From positions 3,658,001-3,722,000 of the forward strand of contig OZ245814.1 in NCBI GenBank assembly GCA_965228415.1: a stretch of DNA of 64,000 bases. The letters are read 5' to 3'. This DNA comes from Agaribacillus sp965228415. Its GTDB lineage: Bacteria; Bacteroidota; Bacteroidia; Cytophagales; Cyclobacteriaceae. The notes below the pieces were generated by a model. It did not search any database. It was not told where the DNA came from and saw only the letters and a list, made by a program, of their open reading frames with translations. The position numbers and the translations under genes are program-made. Of this stretch, positions 1 to 9,572 are shown piece by piece (position 1 is the stretch's first letter; each line of letters starts with the position of its first letter).

Positions 1-723
1 TTCCAGCAGCTGGAGCTTGTCCTTCATCAGTTGGGCTCTTTCATAAGCCATTTCCTCAGCGGCCTTTTGCATTTCGTCCTTAAAATAATTCCTGACAAGG
101 CCCAGGTTTCCCTTCAAAATATGTACTGCCTGGCCAATGTCCCGATTATATTCTTCTTCACCCTGTAAATTTTCACATGGTCCCTTACAATTGCCAATAT
201 GGTATTCCAGGCAAACCTTAAACTTCCCTTTGTCAATGTTTTCCTTCGATAAATTTAAGCTGCAGGTACGAATAGTGTAAAGTCCACGGATTAATCCCAG
301 AACGCTTTTCATCGCTTTAACACTGGCATATGGGCCAAAATACTGCCCGGCCTTTGGGATCACCCTCCGGGTGGAATAAATCCTGGGAAACCTCTCATCG
401 GCCACACAGAGATAGGGGAAGGTTTTATCGTCCTTCAACCTGATGTTGTACTTCGGCAAGTTGGTTTTGATCAGGTTGTTTTCCAGTAAGAAGGCATCAA
501 ACTCCGAATTGACAATAGCATATTCTGCGGCAGCAATTTCAGACACCATTCTTACAGTCTTTCGGTCAAGCAGGGATTTGCTAAAATAACTGCTTACTCT
601 TTTTTTGATGTCTTTTGCCTTGCCAACATAAATAAGGGTATTTTCCCGGTTAAAAAATTTATAGATGCCAGGCTGATTAGGCAGTTTGGCCAGTGATTCC
701 TTATTGTATTTGCTTAGCTCCAT
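1..723 (-). CDS. uvrC: UvrABC excinuclease subunit C, N-terminal part (runs off the window)
   Basis: Nuclease subunit of nucleotide excision repair, which cuts on both sides of a lesion after UvrA/UvrB recognition. The 241 visible codons begin MELSKYNKES and hold a GIY-YIG domain (about residues 15-95: GIYKF, then LIYVGKAKDIKKR). Further on are YFGPYAS and the UvrC cysteine cluster CLEYHIGNCKGPC, and the start of the UvrB-binding UVR region at the window edge. The ATG at 723 is the natural start. The gene is cut by the window edge, not by mutation. It lies 118 bases downstream of the PBP1A stop on the same strand and may be read from the sprE-pbp1A transcript or from its own promoter. Confidence 0.93.
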   Translation of the reverse strand, partial: MELSKYNKESLAKLPNQPGIYKFFNRENTLIYVGKAKDIKKRVSSYFSKSLLDRKTVRMVSEIAAAEYAIVNSEFDAFLLENNLIKTNLPKYNIRLKDDKTFPYLCVADERFPRIYSTRRVIPKAGQYFGPYASVKAMKSVLGLIRGLYTIRTCSLNLSKENIDKGKFKVCLEYHIGNCKGPCENLQGEEEYNRDIGQAVHILKGNLGLVRNYFKDEMQKAAEEMAYERAQLMKDKLQLLE

Positions 724-841
724 GAAAGGGGTTTGACGACGTGCTAATTCTTAGCAACACACTAATTTATGCTTTTGCTAAATTAACAAAACCAGCACTG
801 ATTTTATCGGGTAAGATCAACAAAAATGTAAAACCGGATTT

Positions 842-3187
842 TTAGAAAATATCGTTTTCTTCAAATACCTCCAGTGAGTCCTGGAGAATATTCAAACTAT
901 CCGCGGGATTGGAAGTCAAGCCCTTGTATTTATTGCAATCCAGTTCTACAGGCAATCTCTTAGCAGGTCTTTTGAATGGCCCTTTTTCATAGCCTAGTTC
1001 CTCGTCAGCATAAACCTTGGTCATAAAATTTCTGTAAATGGGCAGGGCGGTTCTGCCTCCTTGTCCGTCAGCCCAATTTCTAAAATGGATGCTCTGGTTT
1101 GAGGCACCAACCCAGGCTCCGGCCACCAGGTCCCTGGTAACTCCCATAAACCATCCATCAGATGCATTTTGGGTGGTTCCTGTTTTAGCACCAATTTCAT
1201 TATCATAGATCAGGTCGCGCCCCAGGCCCATACCTGTGCCTCCTTCCACCTGTGTTCCTCCCTGCAACATATGTAGCATTACATAAGCATTTTCTTCGCT
1301 GAGCGCCTGTACAGTAGTAGGGGTTGGATCGTAAAGAACATTGCCGTTTTTATCCTCTATCCTGGTAATAAAAATAGGTTCGGTCCAAATACCCTCATTC
1401 GCAAAAGTGCTGTAGGCGCCTACCATTTCATAGACTGACACCGGGCTTACACCAAGGCACAAGGCAGGAACCGGATCCAACGGGCTTTTTATACCCATAG
1501 CCTTTGCCTTTTGTACTACATTTTCAGGCTTGACACGCCTCATAAGGAAGGCCGTAATTTGATTGATGGATCTGGCCAGGGCTTCGCGTATCGTCATAAT
1601 TTGCCCGTCGTACTCATGGGTTGAGTTTTTGGGTGTATAGGTCGGAGGGTCCTGCCCCGGCAAGGAAAAAGTAACAGGTACATTGTGTACTTCCATACAA
1701 GGGGAATACCCATATTCAATGGCAGTAGCATAAACGAAGGGTTTAAACGTTGAACCCGGCTGCCGCCTACCCTGCTTGACATGATCCCACTTGAAATGTT
1801 TGTGATTAATACCGCCAACCCAGGCTTTAATATATCCCGAGTGGGGGTCCATGGCCATAAATCCTGTTTGCAAAAATCGTTTGTAATGCTTTAATGAATC
1901 GATGGAACTCATGACCGTATCGATTTCCTTCTCCCACGTAAAGATCTTCATAGGCCTTTTCAGGTTCATCATGATATCGACTGAGTCAGCTCCCCTGCCA
2001 TATTTTCCCACCAATTTTCGGTAGTGGTCTGTAAGCTTTGATTGATCCTGAATAAATCCTTTAATTTCATGCCAGTTCTCATCAATCCACGGATTGCGGC
2101 CTTTCCAGTGTTCTTCAAACCGTTTTTGCAATTCACTCATATGTTCATTGACCGATTCTTCTGCATAAGTTTGCATCTTACTGTCAATGGTGGTATAAAT
2201 CCTTAACCCGCCTTCATACAGATCCTGGTTATTTTCCTTGGCCCATCTTCTCAGGAAGTTTCCCGCCACCTTCCTGAAATAGGGCGCCGGACCAACGTTT
2301 TGATTGTCCACATTAAAATTCAGCACCAAATCCAGCTTTTGCAAGGAGTCTGATTCTTCTTTAGTAATGTATTCATATTTCTCCATCTGCCTGATAATCC
2401 TGTTCCGTTTCTTTAGAGCCCTTTCAGGATGTCTCCTTGGATTATATCTTGACGGGCCATTGGCCAACCCAACCAAAACTGCCGCCTGAGGAATTGTAAG
2501 GCTATCGGGTGTGGTATTGAAATAAGTCTTGGCAGCTACTTTAATACCAAAAGAGCTATAACCAAGAGGAATAGTATTCAGGTATTTAGCCATGATTTCC
2601 TCTTTGGTATATTTGGATTCGAGGATGACCGATAAAATCCATTCTTTGGTTTTGATGATCGCCAGGCTTACTACACCTCTATCGCTGGAATTCAGGACAC
2701 CTCTATATTTACCCGGGTCTTCTATACCACGGGTATCAAATAAATTCTTAGCCAATTGTTGCGACAGGGTACTACCTCCACCCAGCCTTCTGAAACTTAA
2801 AACACCGCTGGCTGCTCTGAGCACTGATTTCAGATCTATGCCCGAGTGATCCCGGAATCTGATATCTTCGGCCGCCAGAAGCGACTCTCTCAAGGCTTTC
2901 GACAGGTCAACGTAATCGACGGGTGTACGATTACTGTTAGGGCGAAAATATTTTCCCAGCAAAACACCATCTGCTGAGTAAAGCTCAGAGGAAAGTTCGT
3001 CCTGCGGATTATCCAATTCTTTCAGACTGGGCATGCCGCCATAAAGATTAAACCAATTGCCCCTGACGGAAAGCACATAAAGCGGCACCATCAAAATGCC
3101 TGCAGCAAAGGCTATCCAAAGTCCTTTGATGATTTTTTGATATATATTTTTACCTGTGTTCTTTTTGGTTGTCTTCTTCTTTGGCAT
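842..3187 (-). CDS. Penicillin-binding protein 1A (bifunctional transglycosylase/transpeptidase)
   Basis: Class A penicillin-binding protein that polymerises and cross-links peptidoglycan on the periplasmic face of the inner membrane. It is 781 residues, with a Lys-rich cytoplasmic tail, one membrane anchor (about residues 20-43), a GT51 transglycosylase domain (AAEDIRFRDHSGID with the catalytic Glu; GGSTLSQQLAKNLF) and a C-terminal transpeptidase domain with all three motifs: STFK (nucleophile Ser), SIN and KTGTT. Length fits the family. The start is ATG, 12 bases after the sprE stop, so the two are very likely co-transcribed. The symbol is left blank because ponA, mrcA and pbp1A are all used for Bacteroidota homologues. 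Confidence 0.93.
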   Translation of the reverse strand: MPKKKTTKKNTGKNIYQKIIKGLWIAFAAGILMVPLYVLSVRGNWFNLYGGMPSLKELDNPQDELSSELYSADGVLLGKYFRPNSNRTPVDYVDLSKALRESLLAAEDIRFRDHSGIDLKSVLRAASGVLSFRRLGGGSTLSQQLAKNLFDTRGIEDPGKYRGVLNSSDRGVVSLAIIKTKEWILSVILESKYTKEEIMAKYLNTIPLGYSSFGIKVAAKTYFNTTPDSLTIPQAAVLVGLANGPSRYNPRRHPERALKKRNRIIRQMEKYEYITKEESDSLQKLDLVLNFNVDNQNVGPAPYFRKVAGNFLRRWAKENNQDLYEGGLRIYTTIDSKMQTYAEESVNEHMSELQKRFEEHWKGRNPWIDENWHEIKGFIQDQSKLTDHYRKLVGKYGRGADSVDIMMNLKRPMKIFTWEKEIDTVMSSIDSLKHYKRFLQTGFMAMDPHSGYIKAWVGGINHKHFKWDHVKQGRRQPGSTFKPFVYATAIEYGYSPCMEVHNVPVTFSLPGQDPPTYTPKNSTHEYDGQIMTIREALARSINQITAFLMRRVKPENVVQKAKAMGIKSPLDPVPALCLGVSPVSVYEMVGAYSTFANEGIWTEPIFITRIEDKNGNVLYDPTPTTVQALSEENAYVMLHMLQGGTQVEGGTGMGLGRDLIYDNEIGAKTGTTQNASDGWFMGVTRDLVAGAWVGASNQSIHFRNWADGQGGRTALPIYRNFMTKVYADEELGYEKGPFKRPAKRLPVELDCNKYKGLTSNPADSLNILQDSLEVFEENDIF

Positions 3188-3199
3188 AATCTAGTTGTT

Positions 3200-5857
3200 C
3201 TAGTTGTAATGCTGCTCAAAAAAGGATAAGTAATTATCAATATCCTTTGTTTGATAAAAGATGTCGAAATTATCTTTAGTAATTACAAAATTACTAAAAT
3301 CCAGCGTATTTAAACCTTTTAGGGGGGTATTCTCGCCATTGAATAAGTTAAAAAATGTTAAAGCATCCTCACGTGTTTCAAATTGATTCACCACTATCAA
3401 AGATTTGGAACCGGTTAATATCAGCTGGGCAAAGTTCAATTCTTTATCGGGAAAGTGGTTATTGATGAAATCTTCTATTCTCGTTGGCAACTCATTCTCG
3501 CCGTATGTCTCAAAATTATAAACCAGTACAAATGAGTGGTTTTGGTCAAAATCCCGGATAAATTTTACGGCTTTGGCCGACTTCACCTCATTTAACAGGT
3601 TTTGAGAACTATTCAATAATTCCTCTGCATAGGCTTTCATTTCACTTTCGGGATAATTCTTGGGAAATTCCGTCAGTGCGGACTGGTAGCGGTAGACGTC
3701 GTCGGTCTTTCCAAGAATCAGAATCTCCAGGAGTCTGACATTATCCGAAAAATCATTTTCCTCGGAGCCTTCTTTCCCCTGATTAATAATCTGCGTTGCC
3801 GTCTCATAGTTCCCATTGGAGAAGTAGGCATAGGCCTCCTTGTAAACCTTTTTCAGTTTTTCACTGGCAATCTTGCTTTCCTCCTGGTAATTGGGATTGA
3901 TAAGGATCCTGGCATAAATAGAATTTGGAAATTCTTCCAATATCCGGGTCTTATATTGTTCATAAAGCCCACCGTCCATATTTTTATTGATAAGGTACAT
4001 TTGATACAATACTTCCGGCTTATATTCTGAGGTTGGGTATCTGACTAAAAGTGTATCAAAAGTATTTAAGGCATTGGATTTTTCAAGTAGATTAAAATTG
4101 TAAATATTACCCAGGTTATAAAAGGCATCCTCCAGCATCTGATTGGCTTCGGCTTTTGCCTGTTCGGAAAAGGGGATTGAACTATACAATGTCTTTTTTC
4201 TTTCCAACCTGGCTTCTGCCGGATCTACCTCTTCCTGCTTTTGTTCCACACCTTCGGCGTCTACCTGCCCCACTGGTGCCTGGGTGTCTGCCAAGACTGA
4301 CTCTTTATTGGCCCTTCGCCAATCATCTTCCAATGGGCGTGTTCCCCACCTTCGGCGAAACTCATTCTGCCCCTGGGCCCGGGCTGAGTTGTTGTAAAAA
4401 TACCAGGAAGAGGTTTTATCCCCATCTTCTACCCTTCCCGAGGTAAAAGCATTGTTTTTTTCAGCAAAATCGGACCCAAAACTGCGGGCGTTTCGCTTAT
4501 TTCTTTTCTCCTCTTCCAACTTTTGTTCGGCCAAAAGCGCCTCCTCTTTTTTGATGACCTCATCGAGATAGGCGCTTAACGACATGGAATCCATACCGGC
4601 CAGGGTAAGAAGGCTATCCTGCAAATGTATGGTGTTAAGCTGCTTTACAAATTCTTCCAGCACCTGTTGTCTTTCAGCAATGGCTTCATAGCTCTCTTCG
4701 TCTTTGGGCATAACCTGTACAGTGCTATCATAATATAGCTTGGCCAACTCAAAATTTTTCAACCTTTCGTAATTGATCTGGCCCAGTCGCCAGTAGGAAT
4801 ACCCTTTTTGGCGATTATTATTGACACTGGAGGCTACGGAAGATTTGTAATGTTCAATGGCCTTGTCGAGATTGTCCTGCTTCATCTCAAATTCCGCCAT
4901 GTCATAATATATTTTATCCTTGAATTCTGTGTTTTTGGTATCTTTCAACAACTTTTGATAAAATTTCCGGATCTTTTTCAGGTCAGTTGTCTTTGATAGT
5001 TCAAATACCTGGGCCCGGTTTAATCTGGCGTAAAAGAACAGCTCATAATCAGGATTGTATTTAATACATTTGGTGTAGTTGCTATGCGCTTCAGCATCAA
5101 AGCCCAATGACTGATATATTTGCCCGATGATAAAGTAAATCTTCGCTTTTCCTTCCGATTTCTTCATTAATGGGGCCGCCTTTACCAAATTATTGACCAT
5201 GCTATCCATTTCATCTCTCTTTTGATAGAGATAAGCCTTATTGAGGAAAAGCCTCTTTTTATTCTGTTTACTCAGCCGTTCTTTTCTCAAAAAATCTGCC
5301 ACGGCAATGGCATTATTATCTTCATTGTAATCGGTATAAGTACGAATCAGGTGAATTAAAGCCTCATGTCTGACATCCTGTGACTTATTACTCTTATTTT
5401 TGTTTTTACCGGAAATGTTTTTATTGACAATCTTGTAGGCCATTACCGATTTTTCAAATTCTCCTAAATAATACAATGACCGACCAAGGAGGATGTAGCT
5501 GGGCTCCACCATATTGCTGTTTTTATGCCAATCTATCGCTTTGGAACATTTCTTAAGCGCATCTTCTAGCTGAGGCTTCAGCCCTTCAATAGTAGTGGAG
5601 TCAATTGACGGGTAAATTTTAAGTACCTTGTTGTAATTATTATCGTGTTGTTCTTCCAGTGTGGCCTCTACTTCTTTGATATGCTCGTTGGCGATGAAGT
5701 AGGGATTAAACCTGGCAGTGGTGCTGTGGTAGGCCTTGCTGATGGCATTGTTTTTTTCGGCAGAACATCCGGCAAAAAAAAAGCCGAAACCAAGCAAAAT
5801 TATAAATAAGTGATGGTTTGAGCGATCCAAGCTAATTAACTTTTTTACTCCTTTCAA
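3200..5857 (-). CDS. sprE: SprE/PorW-like TPR lipoprotein of type IX secretion and gliding
   Basis: Large (885 aa) lipoprotein with an N-terminal lipobox (FFFAGC) and many tetratricopeptide-type helical repeats, e.g. around residues 110-400 and 560-700. The segment just after the lipid Cys (KAYHSTTARFNPYF) and the overall layout match SprE/PorW, a component needed for type IX secretion and gliding in Bacteroidota. A charged, low-complexity linker lies at about residues 440-560. The start is uncertain: the frame offers TTG at 5857 with an AGGAG inside the first codons, and a later TTG just before the signal sequence could be used instead; no ATG precedes the signal peptide. It heads an operon with the PBP1A gene and is divergent from the M23-bactofilin-ATP synthase block. 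Confidence 0.85.
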   Translation of the reverse strand: MKGVKKLISLDRSNHHLFIILLGFGFFFAGCSAEKNNAISKAYHSTTARFNPYFIANEHIKEVEATLEEQHDNNYNKVLKIYPSIDSTTIEGLKPQLEDALKKCSKAIDWHKNSNMVEPSYILLGRSLYYLGEFEKSVMAYKIVNKNISGKNKNKSNKSQDVRHEALIHLIRTYTDYNEDNNAIAVADFLRKERLSKQNKKRLFLNKAYLYQKRDEMDSMVNNLVKAAPLMKKSEGKAKIYFIIGQIYQSLGFDAEAHSNYTKCIKYNPDYELFFYARLNRAQVFELSKTTDLKKIRKFYQKLLKDTKNTEFKDKIYYDMAEFEMKQDNLDKAIEHYKSSVASSVNNNRQKGYSYWRLGQINYERLKNFELAKLYYDSTVQVMPKDEESYEAIAERQQVLEEFVKQLNTIHLQDSLLTLAGMDSMSLSAYLDEVIKKEEALLAEQKLEEEKRNKRNARSFGSDFAEKNNAFTSGRVEDGDKTSSWYFYNNSARAQGQNEFRRRWGTRPLEDDWRRANKESVLADTQAPVGQVDAEGVEQKQEEVDPAEARLERKKTLYSSIPFSEQAKAEANQMLEDAFYNLGNIYNFNLLEKSNALNTFDTLLVRYPTSEYKPEVLYQMYLINKNMDGGLYEQYKTRILEEFPNSIYARILINPNYQEESKIASEKLKKVYKEAYAYFSNGNYETATQIINQGKEGSEENDFSDNVRLLEILILGKTDDVYRYQSALTEFPKNYPESEMKAYAEELLNSSQNLLNEVKSAKAVKFIRDFDQNHSFVLVYNFETYGENELPTRIEDFINNHFPDKELNFAQLILTGSKSLIVVNQFETREDALTFFNLFNGENTPLKGLNTLDFSNFVITKDNFDIFYQTKDIDNYLSFFEQHYN

Positions 5858-5947
5858 ACGTTAAAAATTGTGAAATAATACAATATTTTTTAATCTAATA
5901 GATAAATAATTATATATTTTTGATCTTTAATTAACTATTTAGCAACC

Positions 5948-6823
5948 TTGGCTCCGAAAAAAACACTGTCTAATTGGCTGTCTAACAGATACTTATTAAT
6001 AATACGGAACGAAGAAAACTTTGCAGAAAAGTCCACTTTCAGCTTTACTTATGCTAAGGTAATAGTTTTTATTTTTTCCGTGTTCATAATTTTTATGGTA
6101 ATCAGTCTGTATCTGGTAAGCACTATTCTATCACAATGGCTTGATCCGAGACATACGGAAATGGAGATGAATAAAAAACTGTTCTCCCTGTCGCAAAAAG
6201 TAGACTCCCTGTCTGATCAGGTCGATAAAAAAGAGTTGCTAATAAAAAACATACAGAGCATGGTCAGCGGGGAGGCGGTTGCTCCCACTATTCAAAGAGA
6301 TAGTCTGAACAACGACGTTTCGTTTAAAGATCTTAACAAGGAAATTGATTTAAGTCAGATTGCTCCCGCAGATTCTCAATTTCGCAAGGATTTTGAAGCT
6401 TCGGGGCTTGAGTTGATCAGCAACAATAAAATCCGGGATATCGAATTACAGGAGATGTTCTTTTTTGATCCCGTGGAGGGGGCTGTAATTTCCTCACCCT
6501 ACAACGCCAAGGAAGATCATTTTGGTACAGATATCGTGGCAAAGAAAAACGAACCGGTAAAATCTATTGCCAATGGAACAGTCATTATGGCCGACAATAA
6601 CCTCGATGATGGATACGTCATTGCCATACAACACAGCAGCAATCTTATATCGATATACAAGCATAATTCGGCATTGTTAAAAAAAGTTGGTAATTTTGTT
6701 ACAGCAGGTGAAATAATTTCAATTATGGGAAATACCGGAAACCTTAGTTCGGCTCCTCATTTACATTTCGAAATATGGTACAACGGCAATCCCGTTAATC
6801 CGGAAGATTTCGTATCATTCTAA
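5948..6823 (+). CDS. Membrane-anchored M23 (LytM) peptidoglycan endopeptidase
   Basis: Predicted zinc endopeptidase that trims peptidoglycan cross-links. It is 291 residues: a short cytoplasmic tail, one membrane helix (about 36-62), a periplasmic coiled coil (about 72-102), then a C-terminal M23 domain. Zinc and catalytic residues are in place: H191-x3-D195 (HFGTD), H239 (YKHN) and H271-L-H273 (HLHFE), so it should be active rather than a degenerate LytM regulator. The start is TTG at 5948 with no clear ribosome binding site; no ATG precedes the membrane helix. The bactofilin gene follows after 10 bases. Such peptidase-bactofilin pairs are known to shape cells, for example Csd1/CcmA of Helicobacter. 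Confidence 0.87.
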   Translation: MAPKKTLSNWLSNRYLLIIRNEENFAEKSTFSFTYAKVIVFIFSVFIIFMVISLYLVSTILSQWLDPRHTEMEMNKKLFSLSQKVDSLSDQVDKKELLIKNIQSMVSGEAVAPTIQRDSLNNDVSFKDLNKEIDLSQIAPADSQFRKDFEASGLELISNNKIRDIELQEMFFFDPVEGAVISSPYNAKEDHFGTDIVAKKNEPVKSIANGTVIMADNNLDDGYVIAIQHSSNLISIYKHNSALLKKVGNFVTAGEIISIMGNTGNLSSAPHLHFEIWYNGNPVNPEDFVSF

Positions 6824-6833
6824 CAAAGACAAT

Positions 6834-7280
6834 ATGTTTACTAACAAGGAAGAAAAAAAAGTCGAAGCGGAGATTACAAGCTCCAGCAATACCATCGGGA
6901 AAGGCACTGTCCTTTATGGTGATATAGAGACACACGGAAATCTGAGAATCGAGGGAAAGGTTGAGGGAAACATCAAAACAAAATCAAAAATAGTTTTAGG
7001 TAAATCTTCTGTGGTTATTGGCAACATTAATGCCCAGAATGCCGAGATTGAGGGGTCTGTTACGGGAAAGGTCAATGTATCAGACAATCTGATTCTCAAG
7101 CACACATCTGTTATCAAGGGCGATATTATCACACAACGGCTCATTGTAGAATCAGGTTCTCAATTTAACGGTGGCTGCAAAATGGGCGGTGGTCAATCCA
7201 CTCGCAAAGGCCTGGAACAAGCCACTGAAGTTCACAATAAACAATCATTTAAAGAACCTGAAAAAGCCCGTACCGTTTAA
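6834..7280 (+). CDS. Bactofilin (polymer-forming cytoskeletal protein)
   Basis: Small (148 aa) cytoskeletal protein expected to assemble into nucleotide-free beta-helical filaments on the inner membrane. Residues about 20-115 form the bactofilin core, seen as short repeating turns with Gly and hydrophobic residues (GDIETHGNLRIEGKVEGNI, then GNINAQNAEIEGSVTGKV). A hydrophilic N-terminal tail and a Lys/Glu-rich C-terminal tail flank it, as usual. The ATG start lies 10 bases after the M23 stop, so the two are translated from one transcript; the filament probably positions the peptidase. A weak GC-rich near-palindrome follows at about 7305-7320, but I do not call it a terminator. Confidence 0.92.
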   Translation: MFTNKEEKKVEAEITSSSNTIGKGTVLYGDIETHGNLRIEGKVEGNIKTKSKIVLGKSSVVIGNINAQNAEIEGSVTGKVNVSDNLILKHTSVIKGDIITQRLIVESGSQFNGGCKMGGGQSTRKGLEQATEVHNKQSFKEPEKARTV

Positions 7281-7408
7281 CTTCAAAAAAAGTGTGTTTG
7301 GATTATTGGCCCGGGCAATTTGTTAACAATTCAGATAACCCTAATCGTAACGATGCCTGCCGTTAGCCCAATGTATGCTTTAATCAAGTTTTTTCGGGAG
7401 CTAATAAT

Positions 7409-7813
7409 TTGAATTTGGAATCCAGGCCATTAAGGCAATTATCTTTGTACGCGTGTATAGTTGCCTTGTTAATAAGTATCATTCGGTTTTCGCCCTTCAA
7501 CAGTTACCTACACCAGCATATTTGGGTCATATTTTTTTTTCTCTTCTTTCTTTCTTTGTCTACCACAGGACTTACCTACCTGGCACTTAAGGAAACGCCA
7601 AAAAAATTCAGAACCAATTATTTATTAATCATTACCATCAGGCTGTTGATTGCCATGATCATATTAGGCTACGCGGTGTATATGAATATCATCAACCTAA
7701 AAATATTTGCCATCAATTACTTTATAATCTATTTAATATTTGTCATTTTTGAATTATTCGCCCTGAAGTTCAATATCGGCGGAAATTCCGGCAAGGGACG
7801 AAAATTTCTTTGA
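7409..7813 (+). CDS. Small four-helix membrane protein ahead of atpZ
   Basis: 134-residue integral membrane protein with about four hydrophobic segments (roughly 12-27, 37-56, 68-88, 95-117) and a basic C-terminus. The start is TTG at 7409, supported by GGGAG eight bases upstream. I do not recognise a named family. It resembles the protein at 8103-8498 in size, helix layout and second half (IRLLIAMII versus IRLIACVIS, then a shared YL-x-FE stretch), so the two look like diverged paralogues sitting on either side of atpZ. One of the pair probably fills the place of AtpI, a small ATP synthase assembly factor; this is inference from position. Confidence 0.75.
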   Translation: MNLESRPLRQLSLYACIVALLISIIRFSPFNSYLHQHIWVIFFFLFFLSLSTTGLTYLALKETPKKFRTNYLLIITIRLLIAMIILGYAVYMNIINLKIFAINYFIIYLIFVIFELFALKFNIGGNSGKGRKFL

Positions 7814-7857
7814 ATTAGATTGGTCTTAGTAAAAATCTTCTTCCTAAACACTGATCA

Positions 7858-8103
7858 TTGCCATCTTCCGAAAAAAAACATAGAGCCCACAAGCCCGACA
7901 AAAGAAGGGCAAACCAGCTTAAAAACTATGCCAGGTATTCCGGACTTGGATTTCAATTACTGGTTTCCTTGTTACTCGGTTTTTTTATTGGCCAAAAGTT
8001 AGATCACTGGGTGGGCAACGAAAATCCATGGTTTACCATATCGCTGATTTTCCTGTCTTTTTTCGGGTCCATGGTATATCTGATCAAAAAATTACCAAAA
8101 TAG
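7858..8103 (+). CDS. atpZ: AtpZ/AtpI-family ATP synthase accessory protein
   Basis: 81-residue protein with a basic hydrophilic N-terminus and two membrane helices (about 29-48 and 58-76), containing the family-typical GLGFQLLVSLLLGFFIGQKLD and NPWFTISLIF. AtpZ/AtpI proteins sit at the head of F-type ATP synthase operons and assist c-ring assembly or ion supply. The frame is closed by a stop at 7852-7854, and TTG at 7858 is the only start candidate before the conserved part. Its TAG stop overlaps by one base the GTG start of the next gene (TAGTG), showing translational coupling. Confidence 0.8.
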   Translation: MPSSEKKHRAHKPDKRRANQLKNYARYSGLGFQLLVSLLLGFFIGQKLDHWVGNENPWFTISLIFLSFFGSMVYLIKKLPK

Positions 8104-8498
8104 TGAATACCCATAGCGTAACCCCGCCTTATCTTAGACTAACCCTTTTTACCCTGGTTGTGTCATTGGCCATTTATGTGGTTCACTGGTTTCACCCTCA
8201 ATCTATCTACCATAATATTGAATTTTTATTGGCCTTTTTTTACGCGATCTTCCTTTTCACCTACTTTTTGATCAGTTTGGCTTTCAAAAATAAAGATGCC
8301 AAAAGTGCGGTAATTATCAATCTGTCTGCTGTGGTCATCAGACTAATCGCCTGCGTCATTTCCGCCTATTTTTTTCTAAGAAATGACCCGGAAAACCAGC
8401 ATGTATTTGTTACCAATTTTTTGGTAGTTTATTTGTTTTACTTAGGGTTTGAAATTTATTCCATATTAAGTAACTTGCGGCCTAATTTGAAGCCGTAA
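8103..8498 (+). CDS. Small four-helix membrane protein between atpZ and atpB (AtpI-like position)
   Basis: 131-residue integral membrane protein with four predicted helices. The open frame extends upstream to 8028, but the likely start is GTG at 8103, which overlaps the atpZ stop. Members at this position in ATP synthase operons are usually annotated AtpI or ATP synthase subunit I; I cannot show a family motif, so the name is positional. It shares helix pattern and several residues with the protein at 7409-7813. The stop is followed within ten bases by the atpB start. Confidence 0.75.
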   Translation: MNTHSVTPPYLRLTLFTLVVSLAIYVVHWFHPQSIYHNIEFLLAFFYAIFLFTYFLISLAFKNKDAKSAVIINLSAVVIRLIACVISAYFFLRNDPENQHVFVTNFLVVYLFYLGFEIYSILSNLRPNLKP

Positions 8499-8507
8499 GC
8501 GTTGAAT

Positions 8508-9530
8508 ATGAATAAAAAGAAAAGATTTCCCCTTCATAAATTATTGATAATCAGTGTTTTATTAACTAATTTATTGAGCCTTTCACCCGTGGGTTCCGCA
8601 TATGCCAGTGATGATGCAGAAGAGGCATTTAACCCAGGTGAAATGATTATGCATCACGTTACCGATGCTTACGAGTGGCATTTTTTTGATATCGGCGATA
8701 CCCATGTTACTTTACCCTTACCGGTGATCGTTTATTCGAACAAAAACGGATTAAAAATATTTTCCTCCGGCAACTTTCATCATGGTGAAAGCAGTTTCGG
8801 GGGGTATAAGCTGGATCATGGACACTTAGCCTCCGAGGATGGTCATCAATTTTATGATTTCTCCATTACCAAAAACGTAGCTGCCCTGTTAATGGGTTCA
8901 CTGATCATGATTTTTATATTTCTTTCAGTGGCGAAAGGCTACCGGAAAAATGCCGGCAAGGCGCCAAAAGGGATCCAATCGTTTTTTGAGCCCATTATCA
9001 TTTATGTCAGAGATGAAATCGTAAAGCCAAATATTGGTCCAAAGTATGAGCGTTATCTGCCTTACATGTTAACCTTGTTCTTTTTCATCTGGATCGGTAA
9101 CATTATTGGATTGCTGCCGGGGGCTGCTAACCTGACAGGAAATATTGCTGTAACCATGGTATTGGCTGTTTTTACTCTGATTGCCACTTTATTTAGTGCT
9201 AATAAAAATTACTGGGGGCACATTTTCAATCCTCCGGGTGTACCATTGGCACTTAAGCCGATCATTATACCGGTAGAAATCATTGGCATATTTTCAAAGC
9301 CATTTTCGCTGATGCTTCGACTTTTCGTAGCCATTACCGCCGGTCATATTGTAATCCTGAGCTTGATAGCTTTGGCTTTTATCTTTCATAGTGTAATCGT
9401 TGGCTTTGCCAGTACGCTGGTAGTCACTTTTATTAATATGATAGAAATTCTGGTGGCGACTATTCAGGCTTACGTATTCACATTGTTTTCATCCATGTAT
9501 ATAGGCATGGCTGTAGAAGAACATCATTAA
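8508..9530 (+). CDS. atpB: F0F1 ATP synthase subunit a
   Basis: Proton-channel stator subunit of the F0 sector in the inner membrane. About 340 residues, longer than the 260-270 of proteobacterial AtpB because of a cleavable-looking N-terminal signal and a His-rich periplasmic stretch (about 35-120), which is common in Bacteroidota. The conserved half-channel helix LMLRLFVAITAGH carries the essential Arg, and VEILVATIQAYVFTLF forms the last helix. ATG at 8508 is chosen; a TTG two codons earlier (8502) is an alternative. It opens the core of the atp operon. Confidence 0.95.
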   Translation: MNKKKRFPLHKLLIISVLLTNLLSLSPVGSAYASDDAEEAFNPGEMIMHHVTDAYEWHFFDIGDTHVTLPLPVIVYSNKNGLKIFSSGNFHHGESSFGGYKLDHGHLASEDGHQFYDFSITKNVAALLMGSLIMIFIFLSVAKGYRKNAGKAPKGIQSFFEPIIIYVRDEIVKPNIGPKYERYLPYMLTLFFFIWIGNIIGLLPGAANLTGNIAVTMVLAVFTLIATLFSANKNYWGHIFNPPGVPLALKPIIIPVEIIGIFSKPFSLMLRLFVAITAGHIVILSLIALAFIFHSVIVGFASTLVVTFINMIEILVATIQAYVFTLFSSMYIGMAVEEHH

Positions 9531-9572
9531 AGGACAGAACATTATATGTTTAATTAATAAATAATTCAAATT

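Noticed and set aside
7300..7325. GC-rich near-palindrome after the bactofilin gene as terminator
   Set aside because: The arms are out of register by one base and no T-run follows.
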